The notes under the pieces were generated by a model, which ran no database searches, was not told the origin of the DNA, and saw only the letters and a list, made by a program, of their open reading frames with translations. A program made the position numbers and the translations under genes. Below, piece by piece: positions 44,736 to 53,495 of a stretch of DNA of 64,000 bases. Origin of the DNA: CAVPJW01 sp963705525 (GTDB lineage Bacteria; Acidobacteriota; Vicinamibacteria; Vicinamibacterales; CAVPJW01); contig CAVPJW010000004.1 in NCBI GenBank assembly GCA_963705525.1, forward strand, positions 744,001 to 808,000, written 5' to 3'. Position 1 is the first letter of the stretch; each line of letters opens with the position of its first letter.

Positions 44736-44965
44736 CGCTCGGCTCCATTGAGTGGTGTGCTACGGGGCACCAGTCCTGTCCAGATTCTACCTGAGACCTG
44801 AGGCGTCAAGCCACCTCCGGTGGCGTGACACGGTCCGTACCAGCCGCGCGATTATATCAGGACACCCGTCCTTCGCACCTGCCCCGCCGAGGCCGGGGCT
44901 CCCGGTAATACGCTAGACTGACAGTTTCCCAACGGGCTGCTCACACGACTGGCCGAGCCACTCCC

Positions 44966-46535
44966 ATGCCTATCCACTCGACCTTGAGACGTTCCACGGC
45001 CGCATCGATTCTCCTGGCTGCAGCGCTCCTGCTCTTCCACTCACAGGTGACGATCGCCGCAGACGACCCGGCGCCGCTCGCCGGCTTCGAGGCCTACGTT
45101 CAACAGGCGATGCGGGACTGGAAGATTCCCGGCCTCGCAATCGCCGTCGTCAAGGACGATCGAGTCGTGTTCGTCAAGGGGTACGGCGTCCGGGAACTGG
45201 GCAAGCCCGACCTCGTCGACGAGCACACGCTGTTTGCCGTCGGGTCGACCACGAAGGCAATGACCGCCGCGGCCATTGGCATGCTGGTCGATGAGGGGAA
45301 AGTCCGATGGAACGATCCGGTCGGCACTCACCTGCCTGCCTTCCAGTTGAGCGATCCCTATGTCACGCGCGAGCTGATGGTCCGCGACCTGTTGACTCAT
45401 CGAAGCGGCCTCGGGAACGCCGATTACCTCTGGTACGGCGCTGACAACTCGCGCGCCGAGATCCTGGACAAGGTTCGGCGCATCGGACTCACGGCATCGC
45501 TCCGGTCGAGGTTCATCTACCAGAACGTGATGTACGCCGCCGCCGGAGAAGTGGTGCACGTGGCGAGCGGCATGTCCTGGGACGACTTCGTCCGTGCCCG
45601 AATCTTCGAGCCGCTTGGCATGACCGATTCGCTGCCCACGGCGGACAAGCTCTCAGCTCGCTCCGAATGTCGCCTCGCCCCATTTCGCGATCGACGATGT
45701 GCCTCGCGTCATCACGAACGCGAGCGTCGATGCCGTGGGCCCGGCGGGGTCGGTGTGGTCGAGCGTCAGCGATATGAGCCGCTGGATGCGAGCCATGCTC
45801 AACGGCTCGCGCGTGCCCGACGGCAACGGCAAGGCGCTGCTGAAGGACGCGACGTATGCAGAGCTCTTCAGGCCGCAGATGATCGTCGACGCCGACGCCT
45901 TCTATCCCACCGCGCAGCTGACCCATCCCCACTGGAAGACCTACGGGCTGGGCTGGTTCCAGGAGGACTACATGGGGCGGGCCGTCGATTTTCACACCGG
46001 CAGCATCGACGGGATGGTGGCCATCATCGGCCTCATTCGCGACGAGCATCTGGGTGTGTATGTGCTGTCGAACCTCGATCACGCCGAGCTGCGGCACGCG
46101 CTGATGTACAAGGTCTTCGATCTCTATGGGCCGGGAGGATCGACGAGAGACTGGAGCGCTGAGCTGCTCACGCTCTACGGCAACATGGCTCGCGATGCCG
46201 AGGCGACAGCGACACGCCTCGAAGAACAGCGTGTGACCGGGACGAAGCCTTCGCTGCCGCTCGACAAGTACGCCGGCATCTTCACCGACAACGTGCGTGG
46301 CCGCGTCGAAGTTTCCTACGCGAACGGCGCGCTCCAGCTGCGGCAGGGATCCGGATTCCGGGCGACACTCGAGCACTGGAACTACGACACGTTCCGCGCC
46401 ATCTGGGACAAGGCGTGGCTCGGCAAGAGTTTTGTCACGTTCAGCCTGGATCACAAAGGCGACGTCGCAGCGATAGAGGTCGATCAGGTGCGGTACATCC
46501 GCCTCGATCCCTCGCACGCCGAGCCGGCCCGCTAG
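44966..46535 (+). CDS. Serine hydrolase (class C beta-lactamase/DAP-aminopeptidase type), frameshifted near 45663
   Basis: Signal peptide, then the beta-lactamase fold: SxxK in GSTTKAMTAAAIG (catalytic Ser and Lys), YxN in FIYQNVMYAA, and the HTGSID segment late in the domain. A lipocalin-like C-terminal domain (DKYAGIFTDNVRGRVEV) follows, the DUF3471/PbpE layout. Near base 45663 one extra C shifts the frame. Its removal restores SNVASPHFAIDDVPRVITNA, and the protein is then 522 residues. It probably acts on peptidoglycan stem peptides or D-amino-acid peptides or esters. Confidence 0.87.
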
Positions 46536-46574
46536 CCGTGCGCTGGATTTCGCACCACATGGCGTGACAACACG

Positions 46575-47925
46575 ATGAAGATTGCCTTCCTTCTCCCGAA
46601 AAACGGTATCTCGGGAGGCATTTTCACGATCTTCGAGCACGCTCGACGGCTCGCCGCCAGAGGCCACGACGTTCTGCTGATCTTCGAACGCGAGCGCTTT
46701 CCTCCGAACATCACGCTCTACCCGGGCATGGAGCGCGTCGCAACCCGACTCCTTTCCGACATCGACCCTGAAGAATCCTGGGATGTGGCGGTCGCCACGT
46801 GGTGGGAAACCGCCTACGCCATTTCCAGACTTCGTGCTGCACGGTACGCGTATTTCGTTCAGGGTTTCGAGGAGCGTTTCTACGATACCCCGCGTCGCTT
46901 CTTCAGCGCCTTCGTGCGGGAAACCTATCGCGAAGACTTTCGCTTCTTCGCGGCCTCCCGGGCACTTCAACGCTATCTGAGTTCCGAGTTCGGCTGCGAC
47001 GCCGCGCACATCGAGTGCGCGGTCGACGAAGAGGTATTCCAGAACGCCGAACCGCTCGCTTCGCGGCCGGCCGATCGAGTCCGAGTGCTGATCGAGGGTG
47101 CGGGAGACGCCCCTTACAAGCGGATCGACCTGGCGTTTGACGTGGCCGGTAAGGTGCCCGGCGTCGAGGTCTGGTATCTCGACCCGAACGGCACGAGCGA
47201 GCGGCAGCACCTGGCGGCGCGCCACTTCCCGCGCGTTCCCTTCGCCGACGTTCCGGGAATCTATGCGTCGTGCGACGTTCTCTTGAAGTTGAGCCGTGAA
47301 GAAAGCGTTTCCCTGCCCGTGCTCGAGATTTTCGCGACGGGCGGAACCGCGATCGTGACGGCGTTCGAAGGCCACGACGAGTATCTGAAGGACGGATTCA
47401 ACTGTCTTCGTCGTGCCGATCGACGACGACCGCGCCGCTCGAACGGCGCTCGAGTGCCTTGTCGCGGATCGCGCGCGGCTCCTGCAGCTCCAGACAGGAG
47501 CACGCCAGACCGTACGCCGGTTTTCGTGGGAGCGTTCGAGCGAGGCCTTCGAACGCGAGCTCGCGTCGCTGATGTTGCGTTCGGACGACCGATACACGCG
47601 CCTCGCCCGACTGACGCGCGAACGAGCCGATGAGCTGCACCAGCTCCACCAGGTGGTGGACGATTCGGAACGCCTCCACGCCTCGCTGCGAGGGTCGAAT
47701 GTCGATCGGTCACCAGACCGCGCTGCGCGAGAGCAGCTCGAAACAGATCTGCTCCGTGCGCAGGAGGACGCGCGAGCCCTTCAGAATCGTCTCGACCATC
47801 TGCACGGACACCTCGCGCACCTCGACGAAACGCAGAAGACGCTCGACATGATTCTGTCTGGCCGAACCTGGCGAGCGGCGCGCCTGTTGACCTGGCCGCT
47901 CAGGCGACTCACCGGCAGGCCCTGA
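46575..47925 (+). CDS. Family 4-like glycosyltransferase with coiled-coil tail, frameshifted near 47406
   Basis: N-terminal GT-B domain (IAFLLPKNGISGGIFTIFEH) and C-terminal donor-binding domain (RVLIEGAGDAPYKRIDLAF, LSREESVSLPVLEIFATGG with the nucleotide-sugar EX7E-type segment). After GFNC, one extra base near 47406 shifts the frame. The continuation reads FVVPIDDDRAARTALECL. Corrected length is 449 residues. The tail, about 110 residues, is a charged coiled coil (HQLHQVVDDSERLHASLRG) ending in a WRAARLLTWPLRRLTGRP segment, the form seen in rhamnan-type and O-antigen glycosyltransferases. It likely adds a sugar to a surface glycan. Confidence 0.83.
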
Positions 47926-47931
47926 GGTCGA

Positions 47932-47949
47932 TTGTCACGGTTTGTCACG
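47932..47949 (+). promoter_or_regulatory. Direct repeat TTGTCACG, ten-base period
   Basis: Two perfect TTGTCACG copies (47932-47939 and 47942-47949) lie one helix turn apart, 31 bases before the -35 box of the aminotransferase gene. This is a suitable geometry for an activator. The protein is unknown. Confidence 0.35.
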
Positions 47950-47960
47950 TCGCGATGGAT

Positions 47961-47993
47961 CCGCGGGGCCTCCGACAAATTGACAACCCGCGG
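47961..47993. promoter_or_regulatory. Inverted repeat CCGCGGG/CCCGCGG framing the -35 box
   Basis: CCGCGGG (47961-47967) and CCCGCGG (47987-47993) form a perfect dyad. Its 19-base centre contains the -35 box at 47980. It may be an operator, or a hairpin ending the upstream glycosyltransferase transcript. Confidence 0.35.
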
Positions 47994-48008
47994 ACCCACG
48001 GCTACATT
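47980..48008 (+). promoter_or_regulatory. Sigma-70 promoter of the class V aminotransferase gene
   Basis: A perfect TTGACA (47980-47985), 17-base spacer and TACATT (48003-48008) lie 73 bases before the start codon at 48082. It is the best consensus promoter in the window. Confidence 0.6.
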
Positions 48009-48081
48009 ACGGCCGAACTCTCACACCGCGTGACATCCGCATCATCACCGCATGTCGACCAGCTCGACCCAGGAGGCATGA

Positions 48082-49431
48082 ATGAGTACCGTCAAACCGC
48101 CAGCATCGGATGAAGGCTTCAACGTCGGAGTGTCGCGGCGTACGTTCCTGGGCGGCTCGGCGGCTGTCGCGGTCGGCAGTCTCTCCGCAGCGGGCATGAG
48201 CCCGAGTGTCGTGCTCGCGCAAAACACGACGCCGGCCGCCCCGATGGGGCTCGACTACCTGAAGCCGACGGGCGCCGTGGATGAAGCCTACTGGCTCAAG
48301 GTCCGCAAGCAGTTCAACATCACCGACGATCTGACCTACATGAACAACGGCACGCTCGGGCCGATGCCGCGGTACGTCTTCGACGCCAATGTCCGGTACC
48401 TGCGCGACATCATGGAAGACCCGAGACGCGGCGGCATGACGGATGAGGTCCGCGAGAAGGTCGCGGCATTCACCGGGGCCAACGCTGACGAGATCGTCCT
48501 GATGCGGAGTACCACCGAGGGCATCAAGCTCTTTTGCTGGGGCGTCAATCTGAAAGAGGGCGATGAGGTGCTGATGTCGTCGCACGAGCACCCGGGCGGC
48601 TACGGCCCCTGGCGCGCCCGCGAGAAACGCCACGGCCTCAAGATCAACGTCGTGGACATTCCCGCGCCGCCCGACAGCGTCGATCAGATCGTCTCGCTCT
48701 TCGAGAAGGCGATCACACCGAAGACGCGGGTGCTCTTCACCAGCCACATCGTGTTCGTGACCGGACTCGTCACCCCGATCAAGGAGCTGGCCGAGCTCGC
48801 CCACCGGAAGGGTCTGCTGATCTCAGTGGATGGCGCGCACGCGCTGGGTATGCTGCCGCTCAACTTCCACGAGTTCGGTGTCGATCACTACGCGGCCGCG
48901 GGCCAGAAGTGGCTGATGGCCGGCACGGGCACCGGCGTGTCGTACTTCAAGCGCGACATCCAGGATCAGGTCGCGTCCGACATGTGGAACGAGGACGACA
49001 AGCCGGAGATGGGCGCGAAGAAGTACGAACGATCCGGCCAGCGGGACATCCCGTCGGCGCTCGGCATTGGCGACGCGATCGACTTCCAGAACGCCATCGG
49101 CAAGACTACGATCGAGGGCCGCGTGCGCGAGCTTGCGACGCGCCTTCGGGCCGGACTCAAGGACGCCGCCGGCGTCAAGGTCGGCACATCGTCAACCGCC
49201 TATCTGAACGGCGGCTTGACGACGTTCTACATTCCGGGAGTGCCGAAGGAAACGATCACGAAGGTGATGATGGAGCGCGAAGGCATCTACTTTCCGGTGT
49301 CGCGGCTGAACGCCAACGCGTGCCGCATCTCCACGCACCTCTACAACACGCCGGCGCAGGTCGACCGCGCCATCGACGCGATCAAGTACATCGCGGCGAA
49401 CGCCTCGAAGTACACGTCGACGGCGGGCTAG
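48082..49431 (+). CDS. Tat-exported class V (PLP) aminotransferase-like enzyme
   Basis: AGGAGG at 48071-48076 sets the start. A twin-arginine signal (VSRRTFLGGSAAVAVG) precedes a full fold-type I domain. Segments are YMNNGTLGPMP, MRSTTEGIKLFCWGV, SSHEHPGGYGPW, SVDGAHALGMLPL (the aspartate for the pyridine ring) and AAGQKWLMAGTGTG with the Schiff-base lysine. The length is 449 residues. The family includes isopenicillin N epimerase-like and cysteine desulfurase-like proteins. Export of a folded PLP enzyme fits Tat. It has its own strong promoter and is convergent with the nucleoside hydrolase. Confidence 0.9.
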   Translation: MSTVKPPASDEGFNVGVSRRTFLGGSAAVAVGSLSAAGMSPSVVLAQNTTPAAPMGLDYLKPTGAVDEAYWLKVRKQFNITDDLTYMNNGTLGPMPRYVFDANVRYLRDIMEDPRRGGMTDEVREKVAAFTGANADEIVLMRSTTEGIKLFCWGVNLKEGDEVLMSSHEHPGGYGPWRAREKRHGLKINVVDIPAPPDSVDQIVSLFEKAITPKTRVLFTSHIVFVTGLVTPIKELAELAHRKGLLISVDGAHALGMLPLNFHEFGVDHYAAAGQKWLMAGTGTGVSYFKRDIQDQVASDMWNEDDKPEMGAKKYERSGQRDIPSALGIGDAIDFQNAIGKTTIEGRVRELATRLRAGLKDAAGVKVGTSSTAYLNGGLTTFYIPGVPKETITKVMMEREGIYFPVSRLNANACRISTHLYNTPAQVDRAIDAIKYIAANASKYTSTAG

Positions 49432-49448
49432 GAACTCAAGAGCAGCTC

Positions 49449-49560
49449 AGGTGTCTTGGGTCCTTTAGGTCCTCTGGGTCCTCCAGGTGCTTCGGGTTCC
49501 GCAGGTTCAGGTGCTGGGGACCTCGAGGACCGAGAGGACCAACAGGACCTGCAGCACCCG
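49449..49560. repeat. Period-9 tandem repeats forming an inverted pair between convergent genes
   Basis: Seven nonamers of RGGTCCTNN type (49449-49511) are followed by five nonamers of the reverse complement, NAGGACCNN type (49516-49560). Together they fill almost the whole 133-base gap between the stops at 49431 and 49565. They can fold into a long imperfect hairpin on either strand and may work as a two-way terminator. Confidence 0.7.
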
Positions 49561-49564
49561 TCCT

Positions 49565-50491
49565 TCACCTGATCGTCTTGTAAAGCGTCTCCTTCCATTT
49601 CGCCACGTCCACGGCCCAGCAGACTTCGACGTTCGCCGGTTTCTTGCTGACCCCGAGTTCGTCGACGACGGTCATGCCTCGCGTGAGCTCGCTTCCCGTC
49701 TCCACATCCACGTAGTGTTTCTTCTTGCGCGTGCAGACCGCGGGATCGAGCGCGACGGCCATCGTCACCGGATCGGGCAGCGACAGGCCTGGATCGCCCA
49801 GCCATTCGCGATTGGTCTTGATCGCCTGACGATTGCAGTCGAGGGTGAAGTCCGCGTACTTCGTGCGGAACGCGCGCACCTCCGCCATGTCCTTGTCATC
49901 GAGGTTGGCCGCCCCGCGGCAGTGTTCCCAGCCCACCATGAGGATCGGCATGCCTGAATGAAAGACCATGCGCGCGGCCTCAGGATCGACCCAGATGTTG
50001 AACTCGGCGGCCGGCGTGATGTTGCCGAGCGTCGCGGCCGCGCCTCCCATCACATAGCAGGCCGGAATCTTGGACGCCAGATCGGGCGCGATGCCGAGCG
50101 CCATCGCAACATTCGTCAACGGCCCGAGCGTCACCAGCGTGATCTCGCCGGGTGCCGCACGAACGGCCGCGATCAGCGCATCGACGGCATGCTCGCCGGC
50201 CAGCGGTCGTTTGGGTTCCGGATAGTTCATCCCGCCCATGCCGTCTGGGCCATGGAAGAAATACGCGTAGCTGGCCTCGCGCACGAGGGGGCGGGCCAGT
50301 CCCTGGTGAACCGGCGCATCCTTGTCGCAGAGTTCGACCGTGTAGCGGGCGTTTCGCGCACCCATCTCGACGGGGACGTTGCCCGAGACCACCGAGAGTC
50401 CGACCACCTGGACATCGGGCCACCTGAGTGCCATCAGGATGGCGACTGCGTCGTCGGACGCCGTGTCCGTATCGATCCAGAATTTCCGCAC
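49565..50491 (-). CDS. Inosine-uridine-type nucleoside hydrolase
   Basis: GTG start with GGGAGG upstream. This 308-residue protein opens with the calcium-binding motif DTDTASDDAVAILMAL. It has the family segments PVHQGLARPL, LVTLGPLTNVAMAL, ACYVMGGAA and EFNIWVDPEAA, and a late VGWEHCRG. No signal peptide is seen, so it is cytosolic. Nucleoside hydrolases cleave ribonucleosides to base and ribose for salvage. Active-site residues look complete. Its neighbours do not form an obvious pathway with it. Confidence 0.92.
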   Translation of the reverse strand: MRKFWIDTDTASDDAVAILMALRWPDVQVVGLSVVSGNVPVEMGARNARYTVELCDKDAPVHQGLARPLVREASYAYFFHGPDGMGGMNYPEPKRPLAGEHAVDALIAAVRAAPGEITLVTLGPLTNVAMALGIAPDLASKIPACYVMGGAAATLGNITPAAEFNIWVDPEAARMVFHSGMPILMVGWEHCRGAANLDDKDMAEVRAFRTKYADFTLDCNRQAIKTNREWLGDPGLSLPDPVTMAVALDPAVCTRKKKHYVDVETGSELTRGMTVVDELGVSKKPANVEVCWAVDVAKWKETLYKTIR

Positions 50492-50600
50492 GTCTCTGAC
50501 CTCCCGTTTAGAGCCGGCCGATCATCACACCTTTCCGAACGGGGGACAAGAACCGTCGGCTGGAGGCGCGCGCGTTTTTCCGCGTATACTCTGTGCCCAC

Positions 50601-51492
50601 ATGACGAGACTCTTCCCCGTCGTTCTCGCCTTCTGGTTCGTCCATCAGCAGGCGCCCCAGGAACCGCAGCCCGGATCCGCCACGTCCGACACGGCAGTCG
50701 TCCTCGCGGCAGGGGATATCGCCAAGTGCGAGATCCTGAGCGGGGCCGTGGCCACCGCGAGGCTGCTCGACCAGATCGAGGGCACCATCCTGACGCTCGG
50801 GGATCATGCCTACGAGGACGGTTCGGAGAAATCGTTCAGGGACTGTTACGGCCCGACATGGGGGCGCCACAAGGCGCGCACCAGGCCGACGCCGGGCAAT
50901 CACGACTATCACACCCAGACAGGGCCGCCCGTACTACGAGTATTTCGGCGAGCAGGCCGGCCCCCCGGGACGCGGCTACTACAGTTTCGATCTCGGCGCC
51001 TGGCATATCGTCTCACTGAACAGCATCGTCGAGGCGAAGAAGAACTCCGATCAGGTCCAGTGGCTGCGCAAAGATCTCGAAACCAATGTGAAAACGTGCA
51101 CGCTGGCCTATTGGCACATTCCCGTCTTCAGCTCCGGCGATCACGGCGACAGCCCGCAGATGGAGGAAGTGTGGAAGGTGCTGTACGGGGCCGGCGCGGA
51201 TATCGTGCTGAATGGGCACGACCACGACTACGAGCGCTTCCCGCCGATGAATCCGGCTGGTCACGCTGATCCGCGCGGCATCAGGGAGTTCGTCGTGGGA
51301 ACGGGCGGCGGCGGTGTGTACAAGTGGGGATCGGACCGCCGGAACAGCGAGGTCCGTGACAACCCGTCGTACGGGATCCTGAAGCTGACACTGGCGCCGA
51401 CGAGCTATGAGTGGGAATTCATCCCGGCGGTTGGACAGTTCAAGGACTCTGGCAGTGGCATGTGCGTCGATGGCGGGAACGAGAAGCCTTAG
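50601..51492 (+). CDS. Exported metallophosphoesterase, frameshifted near 50919
   Basis: ATG 50601 gives a signal peptide. The calcineurin-like motifs follow in order: AAGDIAKC (the aspartate of the D-x-H-like site replaced by DIA), LTLGDHAYEDG, TPGNHDYHT, LAYWHIPVFSSG and LNGHDHDYERF. The frame breaks after HDYHTQ. One extra base at about 50917-50921 explains it. The next frame continues GRPYYEYFGEQAGPPGRGYY and runs to 51492, 296 residues corrected. Purple-acid-phosphatase-like enzymes of this layout hydrolyse phosphomonoesters outside the cytoplasm. Substrate not readable. Confidence 0.85.
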
Positions 51493-51536
51493 GTATTCAT
51501 GAGGGTCTGGCCGCGACACCGGAGGGAGGCAGTGAC

Positions 51537-51935
51537 GTGGTGAAGCGCATCCTTGGCGGGTACTCAGAAGACTTCTACGCGCTCCTGCGCATCGTCGCGG
51601 GGCTGCTCTTCGCGTGTCACGGCGCGCAGAAGATCCTGGGAATGCTCGGCGGCATGGGTGGAACCGGCGCCACCGCGGATTTTCTCTCGCGGACCTGGTT
51701 CGCAGGGATCATCGAGCTCGGGGGGGGCGTGTTGATCGCGCTCGGACTCGGAACGGGCATCGCCGCGTTCATTGCGAGCGGCGAAATGGCCTTCGCGTAC
51801 TTCCTGGCGCACGCTCCTCAGGGGTTCTGGCCAATCCAGAATCGCGGAGAACTGGCTATCGTCTATTGTTTCCTCTGGCTCTACGTCGCCTCACGGGGCG
51901 GCGGAAAGTGGAGCCTCGATTCCATGATGAAGTGA
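51537..51935 (+). CDS. DoxX-family membrane protein
   Basis: GTG start at 51537, seven bases after AGGGAGG. A second GTG follows immediately. About 132 residues with four hydrophobic helices (LLRIVAGLLFACHGAQKIL, IIELGGGVLIALGLGTGI, AAFIASGEMAFAYFLA and a last one ending YCFLWLYVA). HGAQK in the first helix, GxxE in the second and AYFLAHAPQGFWPI are DoxX/YphA-type features. Such proteins are linked to quinone or thiosulfate redox steps and oxidative-stress defence, often with unclear substrates. It follows the phosphoesterase by 44 bases. Confidence 0.85.
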   Translation: MVKRILGGYSEDFYALLRIVAGLLFACHGAQKILGMLGGMGGTGATADFLSRTWFAGIIELGGGVLIALGLGTGIAAFIASGEMAFAYFLAHAPQGFWPIQNRGELAIVYCFLWLYVASRGGGKWSLDSMMK

Positions 51936-51966
51936 GGCGACGCCCCGTCCGAACGGAGTCAAGGTA

Positions 51967-53495
51967 TCAGTTCGGGGAGTGAACGACCACCTCGCCGAAA
52001 TCCGATAACCGTGCCTTGTAGAGGGGATGCTCGGCGGCACGAATCCGCTCGATCGGGCCCACGAGCACGCCCACGAGGTCGTCCGGCCGAAAGTATTTCT
52101 TCGCGGCCGCGAGCACCTGCGCCCGCGTGACGGCTTGAATGGCCGCAGCATAACCTCGCGCCCAGGCAACACCTCCGTCGAAGAATCGATCCTCCGCCAG
52201 CGACAAGGCCGTCTGGTGCGCGCCGGCGAAGCGCATCTGAAAATGCCCCTCGACGAGGGCGTGCTTGGCGATCTCGATGTCGGCGTCCGAGACATCCTCT
52301 CCGATCCGGCGCCACTCCTGATCGATGATCTTCAGTAGATACGCCATCGATTCAGGCCGACCCAGCGTCACCGCGTAAATGAGGCCCGGGACGCGGAATC
52401 CTGCGGGAACGTATGACGACGTATCGTTGGTCAGGCCTCGCTTGGATCGGCTCTCGTTGAAGAGCCGCGCATAGAAGTGCCCCTCGGGAACGGCCGGAGG
52501 CCGCTCGGCGTGCACGCGTTTCCAGAGCGCACCTCCCCCACCCAGAATGTAGTTGGCGATCTCGAGGGCTGGCTGATCGGGCTGTCGTCCCTGCCGGCCG
52601 AGATGTCCGACGAGCATCCATCCCTGGAGGGTGTCGGCATCGAACACGTGGAGCGCACGAGGCGCGGCGCGCGGCACGACCGGCACCGGAGCGTGCGAGA
52701 CCACGGTTTTCTTCCAGGCCGGCGTGAGGAATCGCTGCTTCAGCGACAGGCCGATAGCCGCGTGATCAATGCCGCCTGACACGGCGAGGACTATGTTGTT
52801 CGGCACGAAGTAGCGGTGATGGAACGCCGCGACATCGGCCGCCGTAATTGATCGAAGGCTCGCATCGGTTGGGCGCCGGCCGGCCGGATGATTGGCATAG
52901 ATGAAACGCGGGAACTCGACCTCGGGCCGGGCCTTCGGTTCATTCGGATCCCAGCCCCGAACCACACCGCGGCGGCGATACTCGTCAACGACCGATTCAT
53001 CGAGTCTCGGTTCGCGCAGCATGCGCGCAAACATGTCGAGCCCCTGATCGAGGTCTTCGGTCAGGAGCGAGAGACTCACCCTGGTGTGCTCGAGATCGAC
53101 CGTCACACTCAGGCGCGCGTCCATGACAGCGAGCCGCCGCTGGAACTCTTCCGAAGTGAGCGACGCGGGGCCGGCCATGTTCAAGGCAAAGCCAACCGCC
53201 TCGGCGAGTCCTTCCTTCCCTTCCGGATCGTCGAGCGTACTCGCGCCTACGAGCGCCGCTCAGCTGCACGGTCGACGTCTGGCGATCCTCGACCACGTAC
53301 ACCACCAGACCTTCGCCGAGCTGAACTTCGTAACGTGCGGGGTCGGGAAAGGACGAACTTCGACGGACCGAACGTCACGCGATCAGGATTCTCGAATGGC
53401 ACCACCGGACGCTGTGCGAACGCCACGCCGAGAGCCGACGTCGCGAGGATCAGCGCGAGCGCGCTCGGGGCGACGCAGCGAGCGACGCATCTCAT
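51967..53495 (-). CDS. M16-like protein without HxxEH (non-catalytic partner), two frameshifts
   Basis: Signal peptide (SALALILATSALGVAFA), then VTFGPSKFVLS. Single extra bases near 53345 (in a GGG run) and 53260 break the frame. Corrected, it reads DPARYEVQLGEGLVVYVVED and ALVGASTLDDPEGKEGLAEA, then continues intact to 51967, 508 residues. The position where M16 peptidases have HxxEH reads GLAEAVGFAL, so the zinc site is absent. The remaining M16 segments (HRYFVPNNIVLAVSGG) are present. Its ATG overlaps the stop of the upstream catalytic M16 gene by four bases, the usual active/inactive pair. Confidence 0.85.

Noticed and set aside
49449..49560. CRISPR array
   Set aside because: The unit is nine bases with no spacers, the orientation inverts halfway, and no cas gene is present.
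12288..53495. Programmed +1 frameshifting as an explanation for the many breaks
   Set aside because: The breaks share no slippery codon, stop-codon context or downstream structure, and they hit unrelated genes.
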